Source of the DNA: Burkholderiales bacterium
GTDB lineage: Bacteria > Pseudomonadota > Gammaproteobacteria > Burkholderiales > Burkholderiaceae_C
Length of the DNA: 64,000 bases
NCBI GenBank assembly: GCA_017307865.1
Contig: JAFKGE010000018.1
Coordinates: 110,276 to 174,275, forward strand
Direction of reading: 5' to 3'
In this document: positions 37,652-46,323 of the stretch, piece after piece
Numbering within the stretch: position 1 is the first letter of the stretch
Layout of the letters: every line of letters starts with the position of its first letter
The notes under the pieces: generated by a model
What the model was told of the DNA's origin: nothing
Database searches by the model: none
What the model saw: the letters and a program-made list of their open reading frames with translations, nothing else
Made by a program: the position numbers and the translations under genes

Positions 37652-38437
37652 TCAGTGACCCGCCGCGCCGTAGCCCAGCGCGGCTGAAATCTCGCGCGCC
37701 GTCTGCTGCAGCTTGGGCAGCCAGCCGTCGTCCAGCCGGTCGGCCGGCGCCGAGATCGACAGGCCGGCAATCAGGTTGCCCTGATCGTCGTGAATGCCGG
37801 CGGCCATGCAGCGCACGCCCAGCTCCAGCTCTTCGTTGTCGTAGGCCACGCCGGCGTGGCGCACCTTGACCAGCTCGCGCTCGAGCTGGGGCAGCTGCGT
37901 GATGCTGTTGCGCGTGTGGCCGGGCAGGCCGGTGCGGGTGGCGTAGGCGCGCACGCGCTGCAGGTCCTCGGTGGCCAGAAAGAGCTTGCCGGTGGAGGTC
38001 AGGTGCAGCGGCGCCCGCCCGCCGATGGCGCGCACCACCTGCATGCCCGAGCGCTCGCTGAGCGCGCGCTCGACATACACGATCTCGTCGCCCTGGCGCA
38101 CGCTCAGGTTCACCGGCTGCTGGGTCAGGCGATGCAGCTCGCGCATGGGCTGCAGGGCGGCGTCGCGCACCGACAGCCGCGCCTTGACCAGGTTGCCCAG
38201 CTCCAGCAGGCGCATGCCCAGGCGGTAGGTGCCGGCCTCGGGGCGGTCGACGAAGCGGCCCACCGTCAGGTCGTTGAGGATGCGGTGCGTGGTGGAGGGG
38301 TGCAGGCCGGCCTGCTCGCTGATGTCCTTCAGCGCCATGGCCTCCTCGCGCCCGGCCAGCACCTCGATGAGCGTGAACATGCGCTCGATCACCTGGATCG
38401 TCGGTGTCTGGTGGGTGTCGAGGCGGGGCTTGCGCAT
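37652..38437 (-). CDS. IclR-family transcriptional regulator
   Basis: The 261-residue protein has a winged helix-turn-helix at residues 10-75 ('IQVIERMFTLIEVLAGREEAMALKDISEQAGLHPSTTHRILNDL') and an IclR effector domain from about 90 ('LGNLVKARLSVRDAALQPMRELHRLTQQPVNLSV...IVYVERALS...APLHLTSTGKLFLA...YDNEELELGVRCMAAGI'). It is the last gene of the minus-strand run NUDIX-aat-bpt-iclR, 11 bases after bpt. The operon context gives no clear effector or target. Confidence 0.88.
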   Translation of the reverse strand: MRKPRLDTHQTPTIQVIERMFTLIEVLAGREEAMALKDISEQAGLHPSTTHRILNDLTVGRFVDRPEAGTYRLGMRLLELGNLVKARLSVRDAALQPMRELHRLTQQPVNLSVRQGDEIVYVERALSERSGMQVVRAIGGRAPLHLTSTGKLFLATEDLQRVRAYATRTGLPGHTRNSITQLPQLERELVKVRHAGVAYDNEELELGVRCMAAGIHDDQGNLIAGLSISAPADRLDDGWLPKLQQTAREISAALGYGAAGH

Positions 38438-38448
38438 GGTGGCGGGGC

Positions 38449-39237
38449 TCAGGTGGGGCGCCGCAAGGATACGCTGATCGGCCGGGCGGGCGCCAGCACG
38501 GCGCCGTCGCTGCGCCAGCGTCCGTCCAGCAGGCGCTCCAGCGGCCGAAAGCGCGCCTTGTAGGCCATCTTGGGGCTGCCCTCGATCCAGTAGCCGAGGT
38601 AGACGTAGGGCAGGCCCAGGCGCCGCGCCTGCTCGATCTGCCACAGCACGCCCCAGGTGCCGAAGCTGGCGCGGGCGTCCGGGTCGTAGAAGGTGTAGAC
38701 CGCCGACAGGCCGTCGCGCAGCAGATCGACGATGGAGACCATGCGCAGCGCGCCGGGGGCGCCGCCCGTGCCGGGCTCGCGAAACTCCACCAGGCGCGAG
38801 TCGACGTGGCTTTGCAGCAGGAACTGGGTGTACTGGTCGATGCTGTCGTGGTCCATGCCGCCGCCGGTGTGCCGGCGTGTCTGGTAGCGCAGGTAGAGCT
38901 GGTAGTGCTCGGGCACGTAGCGCAGCTTGAGCACGCGCGCCTGCAGTTGCCCATGATGCGCCCGGGCGCGGCGCTGGCTGCGGTCGGGCCGAAAGTCCGC
39001 CACGCGCACGCGCACCGGCACGCAGGCGTGGCAGCCGTCGCACCAGGGGCGGTAGGTGAACATGCCGCTGCGCCGAAAGCCCTGGCGCACCAGGTCGGCG
39101 TAGATGTCGGTGCTGATCAGATGGCTGGGCGTGGCCACCTGCGAGCGCGCCTGGCGGCCCGGCAGGTAACTGCAGGGGTAGGGCGCCGTGGCGTAAAACT
39201 GCAGGGTTTGGAGCGGCAGATCCTTGAGGTGCGTCAC
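38449..39237 (-). CDS. bpt: Aspartate/glutamate leucyltransferase (arginyl-transferase family)
   Basis: This N-degron pathway enzyme adds Leu from tRNA to proteins that start with Asp or Glu, marking them for ClpS/ClpAP. The N-terminal cysteine-rich segment is visible ('[24 protein letters not shown]' at residues 14-37, '[16 protein letters not shown]' near 61-76). The GNAT-like part has '[32 protein letters not shown]' near 125 and '[26 protein letters not shown]' near 220. The start GTG 39237 gives MTHLKDLPL, the normal family start, and overlaps the aat stop (GTGA). Length is 262 residues. Confidence 0.93.
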   Translation of the reverse strand: MTHLKDLPLQTLQFYATAPYPCSYLPGRQARSQVATPSHLISTDIYADLVRQGFRRSGMFTYRPWCDGCHACVPVRVRVADFRPDRSQRRARAHHGQLQARVLKLRYVPEHYQLYLRYQTRRHTGGGMDHDSIDQYTQFLLQSHVDSRLVEFREPGTGGAPGALRMVSIVDLLRDGLSAVYTFYDPDARASFGTWGVLWQIEQARRLGLPYVYLGYWIEGSPKMAYKARFRPLERLLDGRWRSDGAVLAPARPISVSLRRPT

Positions 39238-39986
39238 GGTGGGCCCAACGTCAACTCGGTCCAGTATACGGGCTTGAATTGCCACGCGGGGGCGGGCTCG
39301 GTCGCCAGCGCCCGCACCTGCTCGACGAAGGCGCCGCGCGGCATCGGCGCGGCCCCCAGCGAGGCCAGGTGCCCGGTCTGCTGCTGGCAGTCGATCAGCG
39401 GCAGGCGGTGGTGGCGCGCCCAGGCCACCAGCGCGGCCAGCGCCAGCTTGGAGCCGTCGGTGACGGTGGTGAACATCGATTCGCCGAACACCATGCGCCC
39501 GATGCCCACGCCGTACAGTCCCGCCACCAGGCGGCCGTCGACCCAGGTCTCCACGCTGTGCGCGTGGCCGGCCGCGTGCAGCGCCTGGTAGGCATGGCGC
39601 ATCGCCGGGCCGATCCAGGTGCCCGACTGCCCGGGGCGCGGCGCCTGTGCGCAGGCGGTGATGACGCGATCGAAGGCGCTGTCCATGCGGATCTCGCAGC
39701 GCCCGTCGCGCACGAAGCGCTGCAGCGTGCGGCGCAGCGAGCGGTGCAGGCGAAAGCGCGCCGGCGCCAGCACCATGCGCGGGTCGGGGCTCCACCACAG
39801 GATGGGCTCGCCGGCGCTGAACCACGGAAACAGGCCCGAGCCGTAGGCGGCCAGCAGGCTGGGCACGTCCAGCGCGCCACCGGCGGCCACCAGGCCAGGC
39901 GCGGGCGAGTGCTCGGACCAGGCCTGGCTGGCGGGTGGAAACGGCGCGCCGGGCCGCAGCACCGGCAGCGCCGGCGTGGCGCTCAT
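39234..39986 (-). CDS. aat: Leucyl/phenylalanyl-tRNA-protein transferase
   Basis: This enzyme adds Leu or Phe to proteins with N-terminal Arg or Lys, the other branch of the bacterial N-degron pathway. The family core is visible: '[43 protein letters not shown]' at about residues 31-73, '[28 protein letters not shown]' near 147 and '[21 protein letters not shown]' near 198. Length is 250 residues. Both ends overlap neighbours (NUDIX stop with ATGA, bpt start with GTGA), so all three are translationally coupled. Confidence 0.95.
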   Translation of the reverse strand: MSATPALPVLRPGAPFPPASQAWSEHSPAPGLVAAGGALDVPSLLAAYGSGLFPWFSAGEPILWWSPDPRMVLAPARFRLHRSLRRTLQRFVRDGRCEIRMDSAFDRVITACAQAPRPGQSGTWIGPAMRHAYQALHAAGHAHSVETWVDGRLVAGLYGVGIGRMVFGESMFTTVTDGSKLALAALVAWARHHRLPLIDCQQQTGHLASLGAAPMPRGAFVEQVRALATEPAPAWQFKPVYWTELTLGPP

Positions 39987-40546
39987 TGCTTGGGGGACCA
40001 GGCGATGGCCGACTCGTGCACGCCGAAGCGACCGAGCGCGCGGTCGGCCAGATAGGCCTTGAGCGTGTCGCGCACGGTCAGAAAGGCGATCTCGTCCCAG
40101 GGGATTTCGGCCTCGCTGAACAGGCGCGCCTCCAGTGTCTCGCTGCCGGGGTCGAAGCGCGCGCTGCGCAGCCGCGCCAGGTAAAAGAAGTGCACCTGGC
40201 CCACGTGCGGAATGCTGATGGCGCTGAAGAAGGCGCCCAGCTCGAAGTCGGCGCCGGCTTCCTCCACGGTTTCGCGCGCCGCGCCCTCGGCCATGGTCTC
40301 GCCCAGTTCCATGAAGCCGGCCGGCAGCGTCCATTTGCCCAGGCGCGGCTCGATGGCGCGCTTGCACAGCAGCACGCGATCGTCCAGGTAGGGCACGGTG
40401 CCCACCACCATCAGCGGGTTGACGTAATGAATCTTGCCGCAGGCCGGGCAGACGGCGCGCTCGCGCGTGTCGCCGTCGTCGGGCACGCGATAGACCACGG
40501 GCGTGCCGCAGGCCTGGCAATACTTGATCGGGTCGTGGTGCTTCAC
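39983..40546 (-). CDS. NUDIX hydrolase with N-terminal zinc ribbon
   Basis: This pyrophosphohydrolase is of the NudC/ADP-ribose-pyrophosphatase-like group. Cys10, Cys13, Cys33 and Cys36 form a zinc ribbon. The NUDIX box G-x5-E-x7-R-E-x2-E-E-x-G is complete in '[24 protein letters not shown]' near residues 77-100. Length is 187 residues. It heads the operon with aat and bpt, and its stop overlaps the aat ATG. The nucleotide substrate cannot be read from sequence. Confidence 0.88.
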   Translation of the reverse strand: MKHHDPIKYCQACGTPVVYRVPDDGDTRERAVCPACGKIHYVNPLMVVGTVPYLDDRVLLCKRAIEPRLGKWTLPAGFMELGETMAEGAARETVEEAGADFELGAFFSAISIPHVGQVHFFYLARLRSARFDPGSETLEARLFSEAEIPWDEIAFLTVRDTLKAYLADRALGRFGVHESAIAWSPKQ

Positions 40547-40620
40547 CCGATCAGTTTAGGGCAACGCCGAACCAGCCTTCGCGCGCGCCGCATCCTTGGC
40601 CTCGGGCGGTCTGCGGCGTT

Positions 40621-40660
40621 GAGAATCCTCGCGATACCACCCGGTATCGCTGCGGTTCTC
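40621..40660. other. Long hairpin between the NUDIX and OmpA-type genes
   Basis: GCGATACC (40631-40638) and GGTATCGC (40643-40650) form a perfect 8-bp stem around ACCC. Outside it, GAGAATCC (40621-40628) pairs with GGTTCTC (40654-40660) apart from one bulge. It lies in the 286-base divergent gap 40547-40832, where I see no gene. The gap must also carry both promoters. There is no T-run on either strand, so it is not a simple terminator. Confidence 0.65.
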
Positions 40661-40832
40661 GCCTTGCAGCCCATCCCGATCCAAGGCGCGCCGCATCGCG
40701 CAGGCTTGTTCAGCGTCGCCCCGGGCAACGTCAAGACACACTTGATCGACCGCTTTCGTGTTTAATCGAACGCGTGGGATGCCAGACGTGGCAGGGGGCC
40801 GCGGGCGGCATCGCTTGTGAAAGGAATCAACC

Positions 40833-41540
40833 ATGAACGCTTCTTCCATCCGTACTTCCCGCGCCGCCGTGGCGGCCGTCACCGCGTCGGCGCTGCTGCT
40901 GGCGGGCTGCGCCAACATGAGTGAAACCCAGCGCAACTCGGCCATCGGCGCCGGCGTGGGTGCAGTGGCCGGCGGCCTGATCGGTGACGGCAAGGGCGCC
41001 GTCATCGGCGCGGGCGTGGGCGCCCTGGGTGGCTATGCCTGGTCGCGCTACATGGAAAACAAGCGCGCGCAGATGCAGCAGGCCACGGCCGGCACCGGCG
41101 TGCAGGTCACGCAAACGCCGGACAACCAGCTCAAGCTGAACATTCCCAACGACGTCTCGTTCGCCACCAACAGCGCCGCCATCGAGCCGCGCCTGCGTCC
41201 CATCCTGGACCAGTTCGCGCAGGGCCTGGGCCAGCAGCCGGGCATGGAGGTGAACATCGTCGGCTACACCGACTCCACCGGCAACGACGCCATCAACAAC
41301 CCGCTGTCGCTGGCGCGCGCCAACAGCGTGCGCGACTACCTGTCGGCGCGCGGCGTGCCGGCGCGCACCATTCGCACCGAAGGCCGCGGCTCGCACGAGC
41401 CCATTGCCAGCAACGCCACCGAGGCCGGCCGCGCGCAGAACCGCCGGGTCGAGATCTACCTGGGCGAGCGCGCCGCGCAGACCTCGTCGGCCGCGCCGGC
41501 GCCGACCTACAACGCCCCGGTCGGCCAGCCGGCGCGCTGA
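40833..41540 (+). CDS. OmpA-family lipoprotein with glycine-zipper segment
   Basis: The 235-residue outer-membrane lipoprotein has a signal peptide with lipobox LLLAGC (Cys near residue 27). A glycine-zipper segment, 'AIGAGVGAVAGGLIGDGKGAVIGAGVGALGGYAW', lies at about 37-70. An OmpA C-terminal peptidoglycan-binding domain from about 100 to 218 is marked by 'NDVSFATNSAAIEPRLRPILDQFAQGL', 'NIVGYTDSTGNDAINNPLSLARANSVRDYL' and 'GSHEPIASNATEAGRAQNRRVEIYL'. It resembles YiaD-type lipoproteins that tether the outer membrane to the wall. The RBS AAAGGAAT is visible before the ATG. Confidence 0.92.
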   Translation: MNASSIRTSRAAVAAVTASALLLAGCANMSETQRNSAIGAGVGAVAGGLIGDGKGAVIGAGVGALGGYAWSRYMENKRAQMQQATAGTGVQVTQTPDNQLKLNIPNDVSFATNSAAIEPRLRPILDQFAQGLGQQPGMEVNIVGYTDSTGNDAINNPLSLARANSVRDYLSARGVPARTIRTEGRGSHEPIASNATEAGRAQNRRVEIYLGERAAQTSSAAPAPTYNAPVGQPAR

Positions 41541-41564
41541 GCATCGACGCCGCGAACATCCGAC

Positions 41565-42200
41565 ATGAAGCTCTACAACTACTTCCGTTCCTCGGCCTCG
41601 TTTCGGGTGCGCATCGCGCTGCAACTCAAGGGCCTGGCGTATGACTACGTGCCGGTGCACCTGGCCAAGGGCGAGCAGAAGGCCGATGCCTTCGGCGCCG
41701 TCACGGCCGAACACCTGGTGCCCGTGCTGGAGCTGGCGGACGGCCGGCGCCTGACGCAGTCGATGGCCATCATCGAGTACCTCGACGAGGCCCATCCGCA
41801 GCCCGCGCTGCTGCCCGCCGATGCGCTGGGCCGCGCGCGCGTGCGGGCGCTGGCGCAGGTCATTGCCTGCGAGGTGCATCCGCTCAACAACCTGCGCGTG
41901 CTCAAGTACCTGGTGCACGAGCTGAAGGTGCCCGAGGCCGCCAAGAACGACTGGTACAAGCACTGGGTGCGCCTGGGCCTGCTGGCCTACGAGGCGCATC
42001 TGGCCGAGCAGCCCGGGCGTTTCAGCCATGGCGACGAGCCCACCTTGGCCGACTGCTGCCTGGTGCCGCAGATCTTCAACGCCCAGCGCTTCGACTGCGA
42101 CCTGAGCGGCCTGCCGCGCACCATGGCGGTGTTCGACGCCTGCATGCAGCTCGGCGCCTTCCAGCAAGCCCAGCCCTCGGCCTGCCCCGACGCCGAATGA
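41565..42200 (+). CDS. maiA: Maleylacetoacetate isomerase (zeta-class GST)
   Basis: This glutathione-dependent isomerase acts in tyrosine/aromatic breakdown. The zeta-GST active-site motif SSASFRVRIAL is at residues 9-19, 'HLVPVLELADGRRLTQSMAIIEYLDE' near 50-75 is the glutathione-binding part, and the helical C-terminal domain contains 'EVHPLNNLRVLKYL' and 'PTLADCCLVPQIFNAQRFDCDL'. Length is 211 residues. No fahA or hmgA gene adjoins it here, so other substrates such as maleylpyruvate are possible. The stop overlaps the pgeF start (ATGA). Confidence 0.88.
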   Translation: MKLYNYFRSSASFRVRIALQLKGLAYDYVPVHLAKGEQKADAFGAVTAEHLVPVLELADGRRLTQSMAIIEYLDEAHPQPALLPADALGRARVRALAQVIACEVHPLNNLRVLKYLVHELKVPEAAKNDWYKHWVRLGLLAYEAHLAEQPGRFSHGDEPTLADCCLVPQIFNAQRFDCDLSGLPRTMAVFDACMQLGAFQQAQPSACPDAE

Positions 42201-43009
42201 TGCGCGGCGCCGAGGGGCTGGTGCCCGACTGGCCGGCGCCGCCGTCCGTGCGCGCCGTGTTCAGCACGCGCGGCCAAGGCGCCCAGGATGGCGCATCTGC
42301 CGCGCCGTTCGACTTCTTCAACCTGGGCGATCACGTGGGCGACGACCCGGCGGCCGTTGCCGCCAACCGCGAGCGCCTGCGGCGCGTGCTGGGCGTGCGT
42401 CCGATCTACCTGAACCAGGTGCACGGCAGCGAGGTGCTGGCGCTGCGCCCCGACACGCCCGACGGCGCCCGTGCCGATGCCGCGCTGACCGACCGGCCCG
42501 GCCTGGCCTGCACCGTGATGGTGGCCGACTGCCTGCCGGTGCTCCTCACCGACCGGCTGGGGCGCGCGGTGGCCGCCGCCCACGCCGGCTGGCGCGGCCT
42601 GGCGGGCGGCGTGCTGGAAGCGACCTTGAAGCAATTTCGCGCTCTGGCCGGCATGCAGCAAGCGCCAGCAGCTATCAATAAAGAAGCAAGCGAGATCATC
42701 GCCTGGCTCGGCCCCTGCATCGGCCCGCAGGCCTTCGAAGTGGGGCCCGAAGTGCGCGCCGCCTTTGTCGACGGTGATGCCGGTGCCGCCGCCTGCTTCA
42801 TCGGCCAGGCCGACGGCAAGTACCTGGCCGACCTGCCCGCGCTGGCGCGGCGCCGGCTGGCCGCGGCGGGCGTGGCGCGCGCGTACGGCAACGACGGCAG
42901 CGCCGACTGGTGCACCGTGGGCAACGCGGCGCGCTTCTTCTCTTACCGGCGCGACCAGCGGCGCCTGGGCGGCAGCGGCCGCATGGCCGCATGCATCTGG
43001 CGGGTTTGA
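42197..43009 (+). CDS. pgeF: Peptidoglycan editing factor PgeF (YfiH family) with repeat-derived insert
   Basis: This purine-nucleoside-phosphorylase-like/laccase-domain protein prevents misincorporation of L-Ser into peptidoglycan in E. coli. The conserved sites are 'YLNQVHGSEVL' near residue 72, 'VADCLPVLLTDRLGRAVAAAHAGWRGLAGGVLEATL' near 109-145, 'AWLGPCIGPQAFEVG' near 169 and a final 'SYRRDQ..LGGSGRMAACIW'. Between them, codons for 'KQFRALAGMQQAPAAINKEAS' (nt 42629-42693) correspond to an in-frame copy of the dispersed repeat (AGCAATTTCGCGCTCTGG to CAGCTATCAATAAAG). Length is 270 residues. It overlaps maiA by 4 bases. Confidence 0.88.
   Translation: MMRGAEGLVPDWPAPPSVRAVFSTRGQGAQDGASAAPFDFFNLGDHVGDDPAAVAANRERLRRVLGVRPIYLNQVHGSEVLALRPDTPDGARADAALTDRPGLACTVMVADCLPVLLTDRLGRAVAAAHAGWRGLAGGVLEATLKQFRALAGMQQAPAAINKEASEIIAWLGPCIGPQAFEVGPEVRAAFVDGDAGAAACFIGQADGKYLADLPALARRRLAAAGVARAYGNDGSADWCTVGNAARFFSYRRDQRRLGGSGRMAACIWRV
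42626..42690 (+). repeat. Dispersed repeat copy inside pgeF
   Basis: TTGAAGCAATTTCGCGCTCTGGC, then CAAGCGCCAGCAGCTATCAA matches both conserved blocks of the family. It is translated in frame as part of PgeF between two conserved motifs. Confidence 0.75.
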
Positions 43010-43184
43010 GCTTTGCCGCTTGCCGCGCCATGGCCGCGCGCGTATAAAAATGAAAATGCTTTGAAGGTGGCATGCGCGCTGTGCCATGATGGCGGCGTGG
43101 CATGGGCGATGCCGATCGCATGCGTCGGCGCCGCCATCGGCCCACCTGGCAGCAAGACACCATGGCTTTTGAAGGAGACGGAGC

Positions 43185-44933
43185 ATGAACCCGGAGCAGA
43201 TTCTTTCCGCCTGGCAGCAGTGGTTCAGTGGCGGCACACCGCCCGGGTTTCCGTCCATGCAGGGCAGCCTGCAAGAGGGTTGGACCAAGGCGCTGGAGCA
43301 GTTCCAGAACTTCGATGCGGGCGAGCTGGGCCTGTCGGCCGGCCAGGGCGCGGTGCCGCAGATTCGCTTCGAGCCGCAGCAGCTGCAAGAGGTGCACCAG
43401 GGCTACCTGAAGGAAGCCGCCGAGCTGTGGAACCAGTCGCTGCAGTCCAGCCTGTCGCTGGGTGACCGGCGCTTCAAGGGCGAGGCCTGGGAGCGCAACC
43501 CCATGGCCTCGTTTGCCGCCGCGGTGTATCTGCTCAATGCGCGCACGCTGATGTCGCTGGCCGAGGCGGCCGAGACCGACGCCAAGACCAAGGCGCGCCT
43601 GCGTTTTGCCGTCGAGCAGTGGGCGGCCGCCAGCGCGCCCAGCAACTTCCTGGCCTTCAACGCCGAGGCGCTGACCAAGGCCGTGGCCACCAAGGGCGAG
43701 TCGCTGGCGCGCGGCGTGCAGAACGTGCTGACCGACATGCGCCAGGGCCATGTGTCGATGACCGACGAGAGCCTGTTCGAGGTCGGCAAGAACGTGGCCA
43801 CCACCGAGGGCGCGGTGGTGTTCGAAAACGCGTTTTTCCAGCTCATCGAATACAAGCCGCTCACCGCCAAGGTGCACGAGCGGCCGTTCTTGCTGGTGCC
43901 GCCGTGCATCAACAAGTTCTACATCCTCGATTTGCAGCCCACCAACTCCTTCATCCGCTACGCCGTCAGCCAGGGCATGCGCACCTTCGTGGTCAGCTGG
44001 CGCAACCCCGACGCGTCGATGGAAAAGGCCACCTGGGACGACTACATCGAGCAGGCCGCCATCAAGGCCATCGCCACGGTGCAGGACATCTGCGGCGCCA
44101 AGCAGATCAACGCGCTGGGCTTTTGCGTCGGCGGCACCATCCTGACCACCGCGCTGGCGGTGCTGGCCGCGCGCGGCCAAAAGCCGGTGGCGGCGCTGAC
44201 GCTGCTGACCACGCTGATCGACTTCAGCGACACCGGCATCCTGGATGTCTTCGTCGACGAGGGCGTGGTCAAGTTCCGCGAAATGCAGATGGGCAAGGGC
44301 GGCATGATGAAGGGCCAGGACATGGCCAGCACCTTCAGCTTCCTGCGGCCCAACGACCTGGTATGGAACTACGTGGTGGGCAACTACCTCAAGGGCGAGA
44401 CGCCGCCGCCGTTCGACCTGCTGTACTGGAACAGCGACTCGACCAACCTGCCGGGGCCGTTCTACACCTGGTATCTGCGCCACACCTACCTGCAAAACGA
44501 GCTGGTCAAGCCCGGCAAGCTCACCGTGTGCGGCGAGAAGATCGACCTGCGCAAGCTCGACATCCCGATCTACGTCTACGGCTCGCGCGAAGACCACATC
44601 GTGCCGATTGCCGGCTCCTATGCGTCCACCCAGCACCTGCCGGGCGAGCGGCGCTTCGTCATGGGCTCCTCGGGCCACATCGCCGGCGTCATCAACCCGC
44701 CGTCGGCCAACAAGCGCAGCCACTGGCTGCGCGAGGACGGCCAGTTTCCCAAGAACGTGCAGGACTGGATCGCCGGCGCCACCGAAAAGCCCGGCAGCTG
44801 GTGGACCGACTGGTCCGCCTGGCTGACCCGCCACGCCGGCAAGCAGATCGCCGCGCCCAAGAGCTACGGCAAGGCCGGCAAGTACAAGGCCATCGAGCCG
44901 GCGCCGGGCCGCTACGTCAAGGCCAAGGCCTGA
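43185..44933 (+). CDS. phaC: Class I polyhydroxyalkanoate synthase PhaC
   Basis: This enzyme polymerises (R)-3-hydroxyacyl-CoA into PHA on granule surfaces. The 582-residue alpha/beta-hydrolase-like protein has the lipase-box-like GFCVGGT with the catalytic Cys314, the substrate/tether segment 'PPCINKFYILDLQPTNSFIRYAVSQGM' near 240, the catalytic Asp in the 'YVYGSREDHIVP' region near 470 and His in 'GSSGHIAGVINPP' near 500. The length and motifs fit class I (short-chain) enzymes. The RBS GGAGACGGAGC precedes the ATG. The 175-base gap upstream has no other gene. It heads phaC-phaA-phaB. Confidence 0.96.
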   Translation: MNPEQILSAWQQWFSGGTPPGFPSMQGSLQEGWTKALEQFQNFDAGELGLSAGQGAVPQIRFEPQQLQEVHQGYLKEAAELWNQSLQSSLSLGDRRFKGEAWERNPMASFAAAVYLLNARTLMSLAEAAETDAKTKARLRFAVEQWAAASAPSNFLAFNAEALTKAVATKGESLARGVQNVLTDMRQGHVSMTDESLFEVGKNVATTEGAVVFENAFFQLIEYKPLTAKVHERPFLLVPPCINKFYILDLQPTNSFIRYAVSQGMRTFVVSWRNPDASMEKATWDDYIEQAAIKAIATVQDICGAKQINALGFCVGGTILTTALAVLAARGQKPVAALTLLTTLIDFSDTGILDVFVDEGVVKFREMQMGKGGMMKGQDMASTFSFLRPNDLVWNYVVGNYLKGETPPPFDLLYWNSDSTNLPGPFYTWYLRHTYLQNELVKPGKLTVCGEKIDLRKLDIPIYVYGSREDHIVPIAGSYASTQHLPGERRFVMGSSGHIAGVINPPSANKRSHWLREDGQFPKNVQDWIAGATEKPGSWWTDWSAWLTRHAGKQIAAPKSYGKAGKYKAIEPAPGRYVKAKA

Positions 44934-44936
44934 TCT

Positions 44937-44994
44937 AAGGTTGAATTGGCCGCTGGCCCCCATCCATCAAGCGCAAAAAGCTATCAATAGGAGA
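44937..44994 (+). repeat. Dispersed repeat copy between phaC and phaA
   Basis: It reads GGTTGAATTGGCCGCTGGCC, then CATCAAGCGCAAAAAGCTATCAATAGGAG. The copy ends at the phaA RBS (GGAG), so it provides the phaA leader and perhaps the SD. Confidence 0.85.
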
Positions 44995-45001
44995 GCAAAT
45001 C

Positions 45002-46183
45002 ATGGAAGACATCGTCATTGTTTCGGCCGTCCGCACCGCCGTCGGCAAGTTCGGCGGCTCGCTGGCCAAGGTGCCGGCGACCGAGCTGGGCAGCATCGCC
45101 ATCAAGGCGGCGCTGGAGCGCGCCAAGCTCGGCCTCGACCAGGTGGGCGAGGTCATCATGGGCCAGGTGCTGTGTGCCGGCAGCGGCCAGAACCCGGCGC
45201 GCCAGGCGCTGATCAAGGCCGGCATCACCAAGGAGACGCCGGCGCTCACCATCAACGCCGTCTGCGGCTCGGGCCTGAAGGCGGTGATGCTGGCCGCGCA
45301 GGCCGTCGCCACGGGCGACAGCGAGATCGTGGTGGCCGGCGGTCAGGAGAACATGAGCGCCAGCCCGCACGTGCTGCTGGGCAGCCGCGACGGCCAGCGC
45401 ATGGGCGACTGGAAGATGATCGACTCGATGATCGTCGACGGCCTGTGGGACGTCTACAACCACTACCACATGGGCATCACCGCCGAGAACGTGGCCAAGC
45501 AAGAGGGCATCACGCGCGCCATGCAGGACGAGCTGGCGCTGGCCAGCCAGACCAAGGCCATCGCGGCGCAGGCCGCCGGCCGGTTCAAGGACGAGATCAC
45601 GCCCGTCAGCATTGCGCAGCGCAAGGGCGACCCCATCGTTTTTGATGCGGACGAGCACATCAACAAGAAGTCCACCGCCGAGGTGCTGGCCGCCCTCAAG
45701 CCCGCGTTCGACAAGGCCGGCAGCGTCACGGCCGGCAACGCCAGCGGCATCAACGACGGCGCCGCCGCCGTGGTCGTCATGACGGCCAAGAAGGCGCAGG
45801 CGCTGGGCCTCAAGCCGCTGGCGCGCATCAAGGCCTACGGCATGAGCGGGCTCGACCCCGCCACCATGGGCCTGGGCCCGGTGTCGGCCACCAAGAAGGC
45901 GCTGCAGCGCGCCGGCTGGGGCGTGGGCGACGTCGACCTGTTCGAGCTGAACGAAGCCTTTGCCGCGCAGGCCTGCGCCGTCAACAAGCTGCTGGGCATC
46001 GACGCCGCCAAGGTCAACGTCAACGGCGGCGCCATCGCGCTGGGCCACCCCATCGGCGCCAGCGGCTGCCGCATCCTGGTCACGCTGCTGTACGAGATGC
46101 AGCGCCGTGGCGCCAAGAAGGGCCTGGCCAGCCTGTGCATCGGCGGCGGCATGGGCGCGGCGATGGCGGTCGAGCGCGTGTGA
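45002..46183 (+). CDS. phaA: Acetyl-CoA acetyltransferase (beta-ketothiolase) PhaA
   Basis: This enzyme condenses two acetyl-CoA to acetoacetyl-CoA for PHB synthesis. The 393-residue thiolase has the nucleophile Cys88 in '[11 protein letters not shown]', the second motif '[19 protein letters not shown]' near 340-358 with the catalytic His, and the C-terminal Cys in '[11 protein letters not shown]' near 378. It follows phaC by 68 bases that consist of a dispersed-repeat copy ending in the RBS. Operon context makes biosynthesis more likely than fatty-acid breakdown. Confidence 0.96.
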   Translation: MEDIVIVSAVRTAVGKFGGSLAKVPATELGSIAIKAALERAKLGLDQVGEVIMGQVLCAGSGQNPARQALIKAGITKETPALTINAVCGSGLKAVMLAAQAVATGDSEIVVAGGQENMSASPHVLLGSRDGQRMGDWKMIDSMIVDGLWDVYNHYHMGITAENVAKQEGITRAMQDELALASQTKAIAAQAAGRFKDEITPVSIAQRKGDPIVFDADEHINKKSTAEVLAALKPAFDKAGSVTAGNASGINDGAAAVVVMTAKKAQALGLKPLARIKAYGMSGLDPATMGLGPVSATKKALQRAGWGVGDVDLFELNEAFAAQACAVNKLLGIDAAKVNVNGGAIALGHPIGASGCRILVTLLYEMQRRGAKKGLASLCIGGGMGAAMAVERV

Positions 46184-46246
46184 GGCTGTGGCGGTGACGC
46201 GGCGGGCGACCGACGCAAACCCGCATTCGGCAGGCGCCCCGATTTG

Positions 46247-46310
46247 AGTTAAATTGGCTTGGCTGGCGGCCCGCATCGGCCGCAGCAAGCTATCAGTTTT
46301 GTAGTCAAAC
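46247..46310 (+). repeat. Dispersed repeat copy between phaA and phaB
   Basis: It reads GAGTTAAATTGGCTTGGCTGG, then CCGCATCGGCCGCAGCAAGCTATCAG. The copy has drifted in the middle but keeps AAATTGGCT and AAGCTATCA. It ends 13 bases before the phaB start and is followed by CAGGAG. Confidence 0.75.
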
Positions 46311-46323
46311 CAGGAGACAGCAA

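Noticed and set aside
43010..43184. Possible sigma-54 promoter (TGGCATGCGCGCTGTGCC) before phaC
   Set aside because: The GG-N10-GC spacing does not fit the -24/-12 consensus.
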